64,000 bases of DNA, taken from Miscanthus floridulus. Its lineage: Eukaryota > Streptophyta > Magnoliopsida > Poales > Poaceae. The number at the start of each line of letters is the position of its first letter. Within the stretch, counting starts at the first letter, position 1. A model generated the notes under the pieces. The model ran no database searches, was not told where the DNA came from, and worked only from the letters and a program-made list of their open reading frames with translations. Shown one piece after another: positions 22,372-34,400 of the stretch. Made by a program: the position numbers and the translations under genes. Where the stretch lies: NCBI RefSeq assembly GCF_019320115.1, contig NC_089589.1, positions 24,309,273 through 24,373,272 of the forward strand. The letters run 5' to 3'.

Positions 22372-25300
22372 ATGGCTGCTCCGGATGATAACTTGAGTGA
22401 TGACATAATGGCAGATATTATCAACGCCGGCACCAATGTGGATATAGATGACACGAGTCAGTACTTTGCTGATTATGAGGATATACTGAATATGCCGGTG
22501 GTTGAAGATCAACAAATTGTCACGCAAGAAAATACTGGCGAGGTATATATTCGATTATCTATCATCTCTTATAGATGCATGCGTACATATATTTGTTGTT
22601 AATCGTTGTGTTTCTACTCATGTAGCCGATCTCTGGATCTACATCAACCACCAACAAAAGTAGGAAAGTCCGAGGGCCAAAAAAGCCATTAGAGGGCCGT
22701 TTCATAATATCAGAATTCGACACCGACACCGGCAAACCATTGGGACTACATGCTCAGACATATGTCAATCAATGTGGGTTCATTATAAGGGATAGGGTCC
22801 CAGTTAGTGCTCGTGAATGGAAGCAGAAGATATCCGCTCCTAATGTTAGTTTTGTATCTGATCGTGACAAGAACCTAGCTTGAAAAGATATCACTCAGCA
22901 TTTCACATTACAAGCAGATGATGCTTTGAAGGAGCTAGTGAGGGATTAGATAATGAAGAAGATGGCAACATTGTTCCAGAGTTGGAAGAAGACATTGTAT
23001 AAAAAGTTTTATCTTGAAGAATGCTATGCCGGATTTCAATGCTAAGGTGTTTGTCAAGTTGGAGTCCCATTGGGATGCCTTTGTAGAATACAAGACATCT
23101 CAAGACAGTGAGGAATGTGTGATGAGGAATCAGCAGAATGCCCGACAGAAGCAATACCATCATCGCATGGGATCAGGTGGTTATAGGAGTGCTATTCCCA
23201 AGTGGCAGAACCTAGAAGCAGAGATTACTGCCAAGGGAATCATACCTGAAACAATAGAGAAGAACTGGCCTCAACGCGCGAAGAATTGGTTCTACGCTCA
23301 TGGGGGAAACCTAGACCCAGACACGGGCAAGCTAATTTTTGGCCAAAAAATTGAGAGAGCAACACAGAGACTAGCTCGTGCTAGGGAAGAAGCTGATAGT
23401 GGTGTTTTCAAGCCCAACAGAGAGAAGGATGAATTGACATATGCCCTAGAGAATCCCAAACACGGTGGTCGAACAAGAGGCTATGGGGCAGTTCCGTGGC
23501 TACACGCATTCCCAACAGACAAGGATACCTACAGAAGCCGCCAGAGAAAGAAGGATGAGGAGGCAGAATGAATTCGTGCATTGGAGCAATTTGTTGATGA
23601 GTCACGACAAGCATTGCTTGAATCACGTGAATGAGAAAAATCTCTTGAGGCAAGAATGCAGGAGGAGATCAAGAGGCAAGTGCAGCTAGCAATGAGTCAA
23701 ATGCAATCGCAATCAACGTCGGGAGTCACCATTAGCCCCGTTGGTCAGATGAAAAGCAGTTGTGCTTCTACGAAGCTGCCAGTTATTCAAGACGGCGCTG
23801 GGTTGCGCTTCCCTGTTGATGACATTACCGAGCCTCTAACAACATGTGAGCTGCATATTCCAGATGGTAATAATGCATCAATCATGGTGGCTGTCGGGGT
23901 TGTATCTCCAATAGACCGAACGAAGACACCAAGAATCCATGGGTCAGTTATTCAACCTGGATATGCTAGCATCTCGGTCGATAGAGTGCTCAAAGGTTAC
24001 AGCAATGTTCCTCTTGACATTGAAGGCGGTGATGGGGAGAAGACACTAGGAGAAGCAGAGAAGACATTTATTCAATGGCGCAAACGCTTCATCATCATTC
24101 CTGGGGCGCCACCGCTTCCCCTACCTCACCCTAGGTATGAATGAAAGTGAATGAAATATTATTTTCCATTAATTTTATATTGGCTTCAAAAATAATTGAC
24201 ACACAACTTGTTTTTGTAGCAGGGTCTCCCCCCAGCCTAGCCTAATCATTCATTCCCCATCTTATCACAGCGTCGCGGGGGGCGAGACGACTTCATCCCC
24301 ACGGCGATCGCCAACTCCTACACCGGCCCCCATCGCCTCCACAACGATCTCCAACTCCTACACCGGCCCCACCGCCTCCACAACGATCTCCAACGCCTCC
24401 ACGCCGGTCTCCACCAACACTGGCCTCATCGCCTCCACGCCGGTCTCCAACACCGCCCCCACCCCCTCCACAACGACGCACTACAAAGATGTCTAAGGTC
24501 CCGGCGGCAAAGAAGACCCCGAGAAAAAGAGTTATTTCTCAAGAAATACTTCCTGAAAAGACTGATGAGCAAATAGCAGCTGAAGAAGACAAAAAAGTGA
24601 AAGATTTTTTTATAGATATCAAAAACAAGAGTCAAGCGAAGCTTAAGGAGAAGCCGTACTTTTACATACCACGAGATGTGCTGAGGCAGAAGGTCGATGC
24701 TCACAAGAAAAAGATGATTGAACTTCGTAAGCCTTCGCCACTATCAGACTATGACCGCTCCCTCGTGAAGTCACATGATGCAGATAAGAAAAGGAAAAGA
24801 GCATCAGGGAAGGATGTCCCACAGCTCGGACAACAGAAGCAACCAATGCAAAATCTTGTTGTTGCTAATGAATATGGTTCCAACATAGAAGTCTATCGAC
24901 CAGACAACTCTGGAGAAGTGTCGGTTCAAGCCCTTAATGCTTTTTTAAAAGATACTGGTTTAACCTTGGATCAATTAACGGGCAAAGCTCCAATCCAGAA
25001 CCTGGAAGTTGATACCTAGAAGACTTATAAATACGGCAAAGTCTATACAACCCTGCGGCTCTGAATGAATTGGGTACGCAAATGTACTTGCTCAACAAGT
25101 GGTACATGCAGGCATGTGGCAGGGGTGAGCAGTGGATCTTTGTCAGATTTAGAGACCATCATTACTTCCGTGGCGATGACATCTTACATATTAGTTTCGA
25201 AGAATTGCATCAACTATTCTACTTGAACGCTCTGGACAAATCAATCATTAGCTCCTTTTGTTTGTAAGTGATTCTTACTTTTATTTAATAAACTCACTTC

Positions 25301-26299
25301 CATGCGTACGTGTATATAATTATCCTCACATGTAACTTATATTTATATACAGATTCCAGATGTCAGAGCTCCAAAGAATACAAGACACCAGTGTTGGCTT
25401 CATTGATCCTTATATCGTATTCAAAACCGATATTATTGTCAAGGACCAATGGGTATCTGAAGCACAGACGAATATCATGAAGTTCTTCGTGAAGCAGCAC
25501 GACAAGACAACAATACTTTTCCCGTACAACTTTGAGTAAGTGTTAATAATAATGTAGTCTACACATTTTATGTAATATCAATACAACTTATATGCATGTA
25601 CGTGTGTGTATAAACCAATGCAGGTTTCACTAGATACTCATTGTCATTGAGTTAAACTCAAGTCAGTTAGTAATCTTGGACTCATTGAGAAAAGAGCGAA
25701 CACAATACCAAGATATGATAGACATTATCCAGGGGTAATTTCGATCTCTCGCGCACAACTATTATTGAATAGACTTTGCCATAATTTATTAACGATCGTA
25801 CATTATTGGTCGCACAGGGTTTGGAAAGAGTTTATTCGGCAACACCGCAAGGATTGCAAGGCACCACTTAATGTAGTTGAAATACCAGTAAGTAGTACTA
25901 TATATACTTCCCCACGTGTTTAATTACTATATCGTACTTCAATTTACGTGTGAGATGATGAGAATAATCTTCTTCTCGTACAGTGGTGTTTGCGGCAGGA
26001 ACCAGGTAATAACTTGTGTGGATACTACGTTTGTGAATTTATCACTGCATACATAAGAAGAACTCCTAAAGATGTCCTCAGAGTACGTATATATCAATTT
26101 TTTATTTATTTTAAATGAATATATATATATATGTATGTATTAATACTTTTCCTTTTATTTCAAATGTAAGACTGAATGGTTGAAACGAAGGGTCATGCAA
26201 AAAGACCATCTGAAAGCAGTTCAAGAGTCAATAGCAGGATATCTTCTAGAAAAAGTGCTAAATCCCAACGGCGAGTTCTACTTTGATCTAAGGAACTAA
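22372..26299 (+). pseudogene. CACTA-B Transposase_24-like gene with C-terminal Ulp1 (C48) protease domain, decayed
   Basis: The N-terminal part is a Ptta/En/Spm transposase (exons 22372-22542 and 22626 onward; motifs MKKMATLFQSWKK and FPTDKDTYRSRQRKK). A Lys-rich linker follows, then a Ulp1-like SUMO-protease domain in exons ending at 25263 and at 25353-25535, 25624-25734, 25818-25887, 25984-26082 and 26171-26299. Catalytic residues are recognisable: His at 25628-25630, Asp in VILDSLRK, Gln in CLRQEPG and Cys in NNLCGYY (codon 26017-26019). Plant CACTA elements are known to carry such C48 domains. The gene is dead: in-frame stops near 22881, 22948, 23569, 23632, 25017 and 25631 (right after the His codon), plus frameshifts near 23008 and 25040. 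One fused gene is inferred; two adjacent genes remain possible. Confidence 0.75.
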
Positions 26300-26568
26300 T
26301 GATGTAAATTAAATGTTTATTGATATCGTTATTTTCGAGAACAAGATTATGAAAGTGTTGTATATATACATATATATCTATAATATATATAGTTTCATAC
26401 TTTATTCGAATATAATAATGCTCGAGATGAGAATTAGATGTAATTATATGCGTGCGTGTATTTATATTAGCAGCGTAGGATACATACATAAAAACATATT
26501 ATATATTAAACAAATATGTGTAACTGAACTAAAAATAAATTAAACAAAAAAAAGAAAAAGAAAAGAAA

Positions 26569-26849
26569 CCTTTAGTCCCGGTTGGGGTTACCAACCGGGA
26601 GTAAAGAGTGAACCTTTAGTCCCGGTTGGGGTTACCAACCGGGATTAAAGGGTGCGCCAGGTTTGCTCGGCTGGAGGGCCTTTAGTCCCGGTTAGTAACA
26701 CCAACCGGGACTAAAGGTCCCTCTTTAGTCCCGGCTCGATGACCCGGGACGGAAGGTTCCACCTTTAGTCCCGGGATCATTGTCCCGGCGCGGTAACCGG
26801 GACTAAAGGTCGTTACCGCCCGGGACAACAAGTCCATTCTATAGTAGTG
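26569..26849 (+). repeat. 3' subterminal repeats and terminus of CACTA-B
   Basis: Five or more hairpins built from CCTTTAGTCCCGG and CCGGGACTAAAGG arms with short loops, closing with CTATAGTAGTG at 26839-26849. The next three bases, ACG, would be the target duplication, but the partner side is missing. Confidence 0.88.
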
Positions 26850-26908
26850 ACGCTCTCTACTGAGCACTAAGTAAAGATGGACTCTAATGAAGTCAACTTC
26901 GCCAATAT

Positions 26909-26998
26909 GGAATCGACATTGTTCATAGTTGCTGCTAAGGAATCGACATTGTTCATAGTTGCTGCTAAGGAATCGACATTGTTCATAGTTGCTACTAA
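26909..26998 (+). repeat. 30-bp tandem repeat, three units
   Basis: Three nearly perfect 30-bp units (GGAATCGACATTGTTCATAG and following). The period keeps frame, so a short plus-strand peptide from ATG 26877 repeats KESTLFIVAA. I cannot say whether it is translated. Confidence 0.9.
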
Positions 26999-27782
26999 CT
27001 AGCTTTAATGCTGTGAGTATCAATGATTTGCATTCTATAGCGAATCCATCGCTTGCAAACTCCATCGTCAACATCATGATGTACTAAACTTCCCAGTTAT
27101 CGACACCAAGGATATCACCATATGGTCAGCCTTTTGCATTTGTCTTGATTGATCAAAGCATTGCACATCGCTATATATTGATTTTTCTTTACCTGAACTT
27201 TACTCTGGTTGCTTATGGAGCAGCGCTATATGAATTTAATCTTAGACAGTCCCTGTCTAAAGAGGCCCTAAATACATGTACATCAGTGCCTCCGAGACAT
27301 GTTCCATGTATAAAAACATATTATATTGGGAGTCTTGTCCCACAAGAAATTCCTGGCTGTAATTTTTTTGTCAGCCTCATCCACACATTTACTACTATAA
27401 GTGGAATGGAGTGGTATACAATTCCGGGTACATGTAATAACTTCCTCACTCAAGAAGAGCAAATTTACCACAATAACTGGAATGGAGTGGTATACAATTC
27501 TGGGTATATGTAGTCACTTCCTCACTCATAAGAACCTCATTATGTGTCGATCTTGCCGGGTGCCGGGTTTAGACTACGTAGCATGACAATAACAAGGGCA
27601 GCAAGGGCGCTCAACATAGCCAACAACATTCCCTTGGAGTTCATAAAAATGGCTTCTGTTCAGAAGTGCTCAATCACTTATAAAGATTGGTTTCTCCAAG
27701 AGTTCGGTCACACTTGTGGTGATAGCAAGAACATAGATGAATATACCAAAGAAGAAATGCCATAGAAGTAGAAATGCACGGC

Positions 27783-27970
27783 CACTTCTTGATCCACCGG
27801 GGTACCAAAAGGTCCAAAATCCAGCAGTCCACAGATTTGGAGTGAACTTCTCTTCACTTCTTTATCCACCAGGGTACCAAAAGGTCCAAAATTCAGCAGT
27901 CCACATATTTGGAGCGAACTTCTCTTCACTTCTTGATCCACCGGATACCAAAAGGTCCAAAATCGAGCAG
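27783..27970. repeat. 72-bp tandem repeat, 2.6 units
   Basis: Units start at 27783, 27855 and 27927 (CACTTCTTGATCCACCGG, then ACCAAAAGGTCCAAAAT). The period keeps frame, so the minus strand shows a repetitive 24-residue peptide, which is probably not a gene. Confidence 0.88.
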
Positions 27971-28172
27971 CCTGCTGCAAAAATTCAAACGACAAACAAA
28001 GGAGAAAATTTGTAGTGAACTTCTCTTCATCGAAGTATGAAAAAATATATGTGAAGAACTGAACAAAAGTGCTCATAATTTCATATCTCATACAGTCATA
28101 CTCTACCTGCAGCCTGAAGAAGATGAAGCAATGCCCAACCATGCAATGAATAAAAATAGATACCATTATGAA

Positions 28173-28248
28173 AAAAAACTTCAATCCAACATAACAATTA
28201 CATCTTAGGTAAAAAACTTCAATCCAACATAACAATTACATCTTAGGT
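28173..28248. repeat. 38-bp tandem duplication
   Basis: Two adjacent identical units (AAAAAACTTCAATCCAACAT and following) about 125 bp left of the CACTA-A insertion point. Confidence 0.88.
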
Positions 28249-28372
28249 ACATTAGTGCAGCACTTCACTAAAAAGTTACAAAATGTTTTCTTTTACATCT
28301 TAGGTACATTATCTACATTATTTTCTTTTACAATTTATAAATCTAGTTTCACTCCAACCACCTGCAACTTTG

Positions 28373-28880
28373 CACTACCAGAGACTGTGTAGTTACCGAG
28401 TGCCCCGACAATTACCGAGTGTCAAAAGTCGGGGCACTCGGAAAACAGTACTTACCGAGTGCCAACACTCGGAAAACATAAACACCCGGTAGTCGACCGC
28501 TTTACCGAGTCAGCACACTCGGTAACTTCAGACACTCGGTAAAACTACAAATTTACCGAAGGGGCGCACTCAGTAAAAACAGCCACTCGGTATTGAGGTG
28601 CCACGTCACCTAGGATAGCAACCGTGCGCCAAACGGCATCACGGCATGACATGTTTACCGAGTGTTATGAGCATACACTCGGCAAACATCACGGTAACAA
28701 CAGCTCCGCCCATCAAGCACTCATAGCAAATAAAAAAGACCAAAAATGTTTACCGAGTGTCACACTCGGTAGAAGTATTTGCACTCGGTAATAATAAAGT
28801 TTTACCGAGTGTAAGTGCACAACACTCGGTAAACACTATCTTTTACCGAGTGTATTGGCGCAACACTCGGCAAAATTCAA
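28373..28880 (+). repeat. 5' terminal and subterminal repeats of CACTA-A
   Basis: Terminal repeat followed by about ten TTTACCGAGTG / CACTCGGTAAA modules in both orientations. The same motif forms the right-hand array. After a 0.48-kb AT-rich interval (28881-29363) with no visible feature, the motif reappears at 29364-29560. Confidence 0.9.
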
Positions 28881-29363
28881 CCAAATTTCTTGTTTTTCCC
28901 TTCATTCTTTTTCCTCTATCCACATATGATATTTAGTACTCCATTCCAAAATATGGTGTTTATTTCAATTTATTTACTATATTTCACAAAATTTTCATTC
29001 TTTATGAAAATTAGGTACATATCGTGTAAATTTAATTGTAATAATTAAAATCGAACTCGATAAATCACGAGATTGGAAGAATTAACATTGAAGCATACAT
29101 CTATGTTATAGAAAAATTTTCATAACGTTTCGGAAGTATTTTTACATTCGTCGCTGCCGAACCGGTATATCTCCCAAAGAGACGCTAAACATTCACAATG
29201 ACGAGTAGGATTTCTATTAAGAGTGAAATTCAACATTATGATTTGAACTTGGAATTTTTTAGATAGTAAATAGATGACATGAAATAGTTCATGTGAAAGT
29301 TTGGTGAATTTTAGGATTAAATTGGCATTTTTTCTTTTTTGTTTTGCATGAAATAATGGATAC

Positions 29364-29560
29364 TTTTACCGAGTGTGACCTCAAACACTCGGTAAAGGTT
29401 AGCCACGGCCCACCTGTCTGCCACAGTGGGCTGCCATGCTTCTGTTTACCGAGTGCCGTAGATCTGGGCACTCGGTAAACATGTACCAGGCCCACATGTC
29501 ATTGGGCTGCGGTGCTTGAGTTTACCGAGTGCCGTACATCTAGGCACTCGGTAAACAGAA
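29364..29560 (+). repeat. Inner block of CACTA-A subterminal hairpins
   Basis: Three longer-armed modules (TTTACCGAGTGCCGTA, loop, CACTCGGTAAAC) spaced by GGCCCACCTGTC-like sequence, separated from the main left array by about 480 bp. The spacing is unlike the right end, which has one continuous array. Confidence 0.85.
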
Positions 29561-29579
29561 GCATTCAACACTTAGCCGT

Positions 29580-30712
29580 TTCTCCCTCAAATCGTGCACA
29601 GACACACACACACACCGCACACGCTCGTGCATCCCCGCCGCACCGCCGCCGTCCCTCGCGCCGGCGCCTCCCCGCCGTCCCCCGCACTTGCGCCTGCGCC
29701 TCCACGCGCCCGCGCGCTCCACGTCGTCGCCGGCGCCTCCCTGTCGTCGCCGGCGCCTCCCGACCGCCGCGGCCGCCTCCTCCCCTCCACGCCGTCGCCA
29801 GCGCCTCCCCGCTGTCGCCGGCGCCTCCCCACCGCCGCGGCCACCTCCTCCCCTCCACCACCGCCGCCACCGGGCGGTCCCCCATAGTCGCCGCCACCGG
29901 AGAGACGGAGAGAGAGAGAGAGAGACGGAGAGAGAGACAGCGGCACCGGACGACGATCCCCTCCGCCGACGCCGCCCCGTGCTCCCTCCTTCGCTCCCAT
30001 TCCCGCGAGGTGGGGTGGGGTGGGCCCCAGCAGCAGCGGCGACGGTGAGCACTCTCTCCCCTCCCCTGACCGCGGCCTCCCCTTCCGTACGTGCTCCCGC
30101 CGCACCGGGTGGCGACAAGGGACCCCTGCCTGCTCCCGTCGACGCCAGGTACCTGCCCTGTTGCCCACCTCTCCCCTCCGTCTGGTGGCGCCGTGATGCG
30201 ATGGAATGGAAATGGATGCATCCATGGGGGACGGCCCCCGTTGCCTGCACTGGCCGCCGTTTCTGCTGCTCGGACTGAGCGCTCGGCGTCCACGGACCTT
30301 TGGGGATTGCTTGCGTGCTCGTCGCGCCCGTGTGGAATTCATGTCAGATAGGGGATGTAGCGAGTCCGGCGGTTTGTCGTTTTTTTCTTCTGAAAGTGAA
30401 TAGGACACACGGACTGTGAGTTCCCTTTCAGCGTGGTTGGATAATTGGGCTGGGAGGATAAACAGTCATTCCGATCCTTCTTCTTTTTTCCCACTGCAAT
30501 TCTCTGTAGTGCTTTAGTCGTTGTGAGAGGCCTTTGCTTCTGCTGTATGTGTTCATGACATACATAACCGTCGTCACTCTTCTCCTACAGTCACGCCATC
30601 AGCTAACCCGGCGAGCGACAGCACCGCCGGCAGCGGCTTCCAGCTTCAGGCTGGGATCCGCGGCAGCGTCGCGCTCGCCGTGATCTCTGCGATCGTCTCT
30701 TCAGTCTTCTGA
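29580..30712 (+). other. GC-rich leader or captured gene fragment between the CACTA-A 5' repeats and TNP2
   Basis: A strongly GC-rich segment begins with repeated GTCGCCGGCGCCTCC units, then a GA-microsatellite (about 29905-29940), then donor-like sites. An exon-like piece follows a good acceptor (TCTCCTACAG, ending 30590) and runs open from 30591 to a TGA at 30710-30712. Its translation ends in a small hydrophobic tail (SVALAVISAIVSSVF) after a Ser/Ala-rich stretch, which looks like a GPI-anchor signal. It may be a fragment of a host gene picked up by the element, or the untranslated 5' leader of TNP2. Long open frames on both strands here are compositional. Confidence 0.35.
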
Positions 30713-31400
30713 TCGATCTCCTCAAAGGAGAAGCGGCAGTTTTTACCCTTTAGTGCTGCGACACCGATAATAATTTTCATAAGCATACATGTTTATATAT
30801 TGGTTGCCTTTCTGTCCAAAATATATGGAAATTATCCAATCTTTTGTTAATTTTTTTTCCACATGATCCGGTCCAAGTTTCTCATGCTATCAACAAGTAT
30901 GTACCTATCTCATCAACATGTATTCCACTTGCTAAATATATCACTCTTGTTGTCCAAAATCTTTGAACAATCTATTCATTAGTAACTAGGGCTTGTCATC
31001 GGTGATTTGTTTGTGGTAGTGTCATGCCATGTGACCTATAGTGTTGCGACAGAACCTAGCGCCCCTTTGTGTGCTAGCCACATGGTTGTGCTGCTAGGCG
31101 CGCGCCGGTGCTTGGGTATATGGTTGAGACACGCTACAAAACCTGCTGATGCTCTACCTCAATCTTCGATAAATCTTGCTAGTGATGTTTGTGGCTACAA
31201 AAAAATTGGTTCCATGTATTCCTCCATCTACAAGTGACATAGCGGCCTTTCAACCTTAGGTAAAATCTCATCATCCAATCTAGCAAACATCTTCTATGTG
31301 AATCGACCAAGAACATGAATGTCTCTTTATCATCTCATATGGTTTTTCTCTAGCACTACTACTCTATTGCTCTAAACTGCAATATCGTCTATATGTTAGG
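30713..31400 (+). other. Intron-like or leader sequence before TNP2
   Basis: AT-rich sequence without a convincing open frame between the GC-rich segment and the TNP2 start codon. Probably 5' UTR or intron of the transposase transcript. Confidence 0.4.
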
Positions 31401-34400
31401 ATGGATGACCGTCAGTGGATGTACACGGGCTATCAGAAGAGGGGTCAATACACAAATGAATGGATTGAGAAGGCCAATGATTTCATGACGAAGGCATTTG
31501 CAAACGGACGGCGACATGCCAGCTGTCCCTGTAGGAAGTGTAAGAACAAGGCAATGAAAACATATGAGGAGATGACTAAAGATCTTGTCAACAATGGATT
31601 TGTAGAGAACTATACCCGATGGACCATGCATGGTGAACGCCATCGTGCGAGAGAAGAGGTCGTGAGACAACGGATCGAGGAGTTTGATTCTGAAGCCGGG
31701 GTGGCAGAAATGTTAAATGACCATGACATGGCTTTCGATGAAGGAAGTGCAGAGCAGGAGCCAGAGCAAACTGCAAAGGTGTTTTACGCCATGTTGGATG
31801 CGGCACAACAACCCCTTCACAGGCGCACCAATGTTTCTAAACTGGATGCCATTGCACGTCTAATGGCTGTGAAGTCCCAGTTTAGCTGGAGTAGAGAATC
31901 CTTCGATCAACTATTGACAGTAGTTGGCACCCTACTTCCGGATGATCACGTTCTGCCAAAGAACACGTATGAGTCAAATAAAATCCTTCGTGCGCTCAAG
32001 ATGTCGTACGAGCAGATACATGCTTGTCCGAACGGATGCATCTTATTCAGGGGAGAACATGCTGACGATAAGTACTGTCCGAAGTGTAAGGCATCTAGGT
32101 ACATTGAGTTAGAATCTGGTGATGGTCGGAAGACGCAAACAAAAGTCGGCGCAAAGATCCTGAGGTACCTTCCTTTCATACCGAGGATCCAACGGCTTTT
32201 CATGAGCGAGGAATCCGCAAAACAGATGACGTGGCACAAAACTGGACGCCGATACACTGACAAGATGATACATCCGTCCGATGGTGAATCATGGAAAAGC
32301 TTCGATCGGAAGCATACCGACAAAGCTGACGAGGCTCGTAATGTACGCATTGCACTGGCAACTGATGGGTTCAATCCTTATGGAATGGGTTCTTCACCAT
32401 ACACATGTTGGCCCATATTTGTCATCCCTCTCAACCTCCCACCTGGCGTCGCCTTTCAACGGCAAAATATTTTCTTGTCACTTATAATTCTAGGACACCC
32501 GGGGGCTAATATGAGTGTGTACATGGAGCCTTTGATAGACGATTTGGTCCGTGCATGGGACGAAAGGGTAGTGACATACGACCGATTCACAAAGACAAAC
32601 TTCAGAATGCATATTTGGTACCATTATTCCATGCATGACTTCCTGGCTTATGGGTTATTTTGTGGCTGGTGTGTTCACACGAAGATGCCATGCCCGATAT
32701 GCAAGTCAGCTGTGGAGTTCTTTCGGTTGGAGAAGGGGGGCAAGTTTTCTTCGTTTGACAAACATCGACAATTCCTCCCTCTTGACCACCCATTCAGGAG
32801 AGACAAGAAGAACTTTCGAAAAGGTGTCACAGTGGAAGACTCTGCACCAGAAATTATGACAGGTGCCCAGGTTCTTGAGATGTTAGATGGTCTTGTGGTC
32901 GACAATGAAAAGGGGGGCTTCGTGGGATACGGAAAAGAGCATGCCTAGACACACAAGTTGTGCTTGTGGAAGCTTCCTTACTTTAAGGACCTCCTTCCAC
33001 ATAACATTGATGTAATGCACACTGAAAAGAATTTCGCCGAGGCGGTCCTTCACACAATCATGGACTGGGAAAAGTCAAAGGACAATGTCAAGGCTAGATT
33101 GGATCAAGCAACGCTGTGCGATAGACCAAAGCTAAACATGTTGCCTCCCTTACGCGGGAAGTCATGGAAGAAGCCTAAGGCCGACTTCGTCCTAACGAGG
33201 GCCCAAAAGAAAGAAGTTCTTCAATGGTTCCAATCGTTGATGTTCCCTGACGGGTATGCAGCGAATTGGAGGGGTGTGAACTTAAGTACCATGCGAATCA
33301 CAGGGCTCAAGAGTCATGATTACCACATATGGATTGAGCGCCTTCTTCCGGTGATGGTTCGTGGCTATTTCCCTGATCACATCTGGCGAGTGATGGCAGA
33401 GTTGAGCATGTTCTTCCGCAAGCTATGTGCTAAGGAGATATCTCGGACCGAGATTGAAGAAATGGAAAGAATGGCCCCGGTGTTGCTCTGCAAGTTGGAG
33501 AAGATCTTTCCCCCCGGCTTCTTCAATCCGATGCAACATTTGGTCTTGCACCTACCATATGAGGCAAAAATGGGGGGCCCTGTGCATGCCCGTTGGTGCT
33601 ATCCAATTGAGCGATGCCTAAAGGTTCTTAGAACAAAATGCAAAAATAAATGCAAAATTGAAGCTTCCTGTGCAGATGCATCCATTGTGGAGGAGGTGTC
33701 ATACTTCACAACAAGATACTATGCCGACAACCTTCCTAACGTGCATAATCCACCCCCTCGTTACAATGCTGCCGACAATCAGTCGACCCTCACCCTTTTC
33801 TGAGGGCAACTCGGAAGTGCAAGTGAACCTACCTTGAAGATGTTGAGCCTAGAAGAGTGGCGCTCTATCCAGCTGTATGTGTTGCGGAACCTTGAAGAGG
33901 TTGGCCCGTACATTGCGTAAGTTTTACACAAACTTGTTTCTTTTCTTGTCAATATTTCGCATGCACCCATCCAACCCTCTTGTTAACGGCCGTTACAGCA
34001 AATTTGTTCTCTACCATCGTCCATCACGGAGGGAACCCACCGAAGCGGAAGTTGAAACCCTTCTAAGACATGGCGCGGGAGAACGAAATCCCACTTTTAT
34101 TTGTTGGTTCAAGGAGGAGGTACTGTTCAATTTCATTTGTTGTTTGTACTTAACTCTCAACTCGACAAATGTATAACGAATCATCCTACTTGAACTAGCA
34201 GGCCAAAACTGACGTGTCTATGAGTGCCGAGTTGAGGCAAGTTGCCAATGGATTTGAATTTAGGGTCAAGTCATTCTCTGTGTACGATGTCAATGGATAT
34301 CGCTTTCACACAACTCGGCACGAGCAGAGTCGGCCGAATCGAAGAACCACAAATACCGGTGTTTTCACGCCAGGCACAGATGGGTTGGACTACTATGTGG

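Larger units (their letters stand above)
18161..26849 (+). mobile_element. CACTA-B transposon (left end missing at the 18160 junction)
   Basis: A second CACTA element of a different family, with subterminal motif CCTTTAGTCCCGG / CCGGGACTAAAGG. It ends at 26849 with a terminus whose reverse complement is CACTACTATAGAATGG. The left end is not present: the sequence begins mid-exon in TNP2. A block of the same subterminal motifs lies internally at 20949-21185, so either the element has an internal array or two related elements are merged here (TNP2 remnant, then an element lacking its left terminus). Confidence 0.75.
26850..28372. other. Spacer between CACTA-B and CACTA-A with small tandem repeats
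   Basis: No convincing gene. It contains three tandem arrays (listed separately) and a diverged duplication at about 27410-27530 (both parts contain TGGAATGGAGTGGTATACAA and CACTTCCTCACTCA-like ends). A plus-strand open stretch at 27544-27765 and a minus-strand one at 27708-28235 overlap repeats and have no recognisable domain. This may be the original chromosomal sequence into which CACTA-A inserted. Confidence 0.45.

Noticed and set aside
27708..28235. Minus-strand open frame of 175 codons with 24-residue repeats
   Set aside because: The repeat reflects the 72-bp tandem array and the rest is AT-rich without any domain or splice support.
28373..28880. CRISPR-like regular repeats
   Set aside because: The TTTACCGAGTG / CACTCGGTAAA modules are inverted, unevenly spaced and end in CACTA termini; they are transposon subterminal repeats in a plant genome.
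29540..30408. Long overlapping open frames on both strands, Arg/Pro/Gly-rich, up to 273 codons
   Set aside because: They overlap each other in several frames, consist of GC-rich low-complexity sequence and show no domain; composition explains them.
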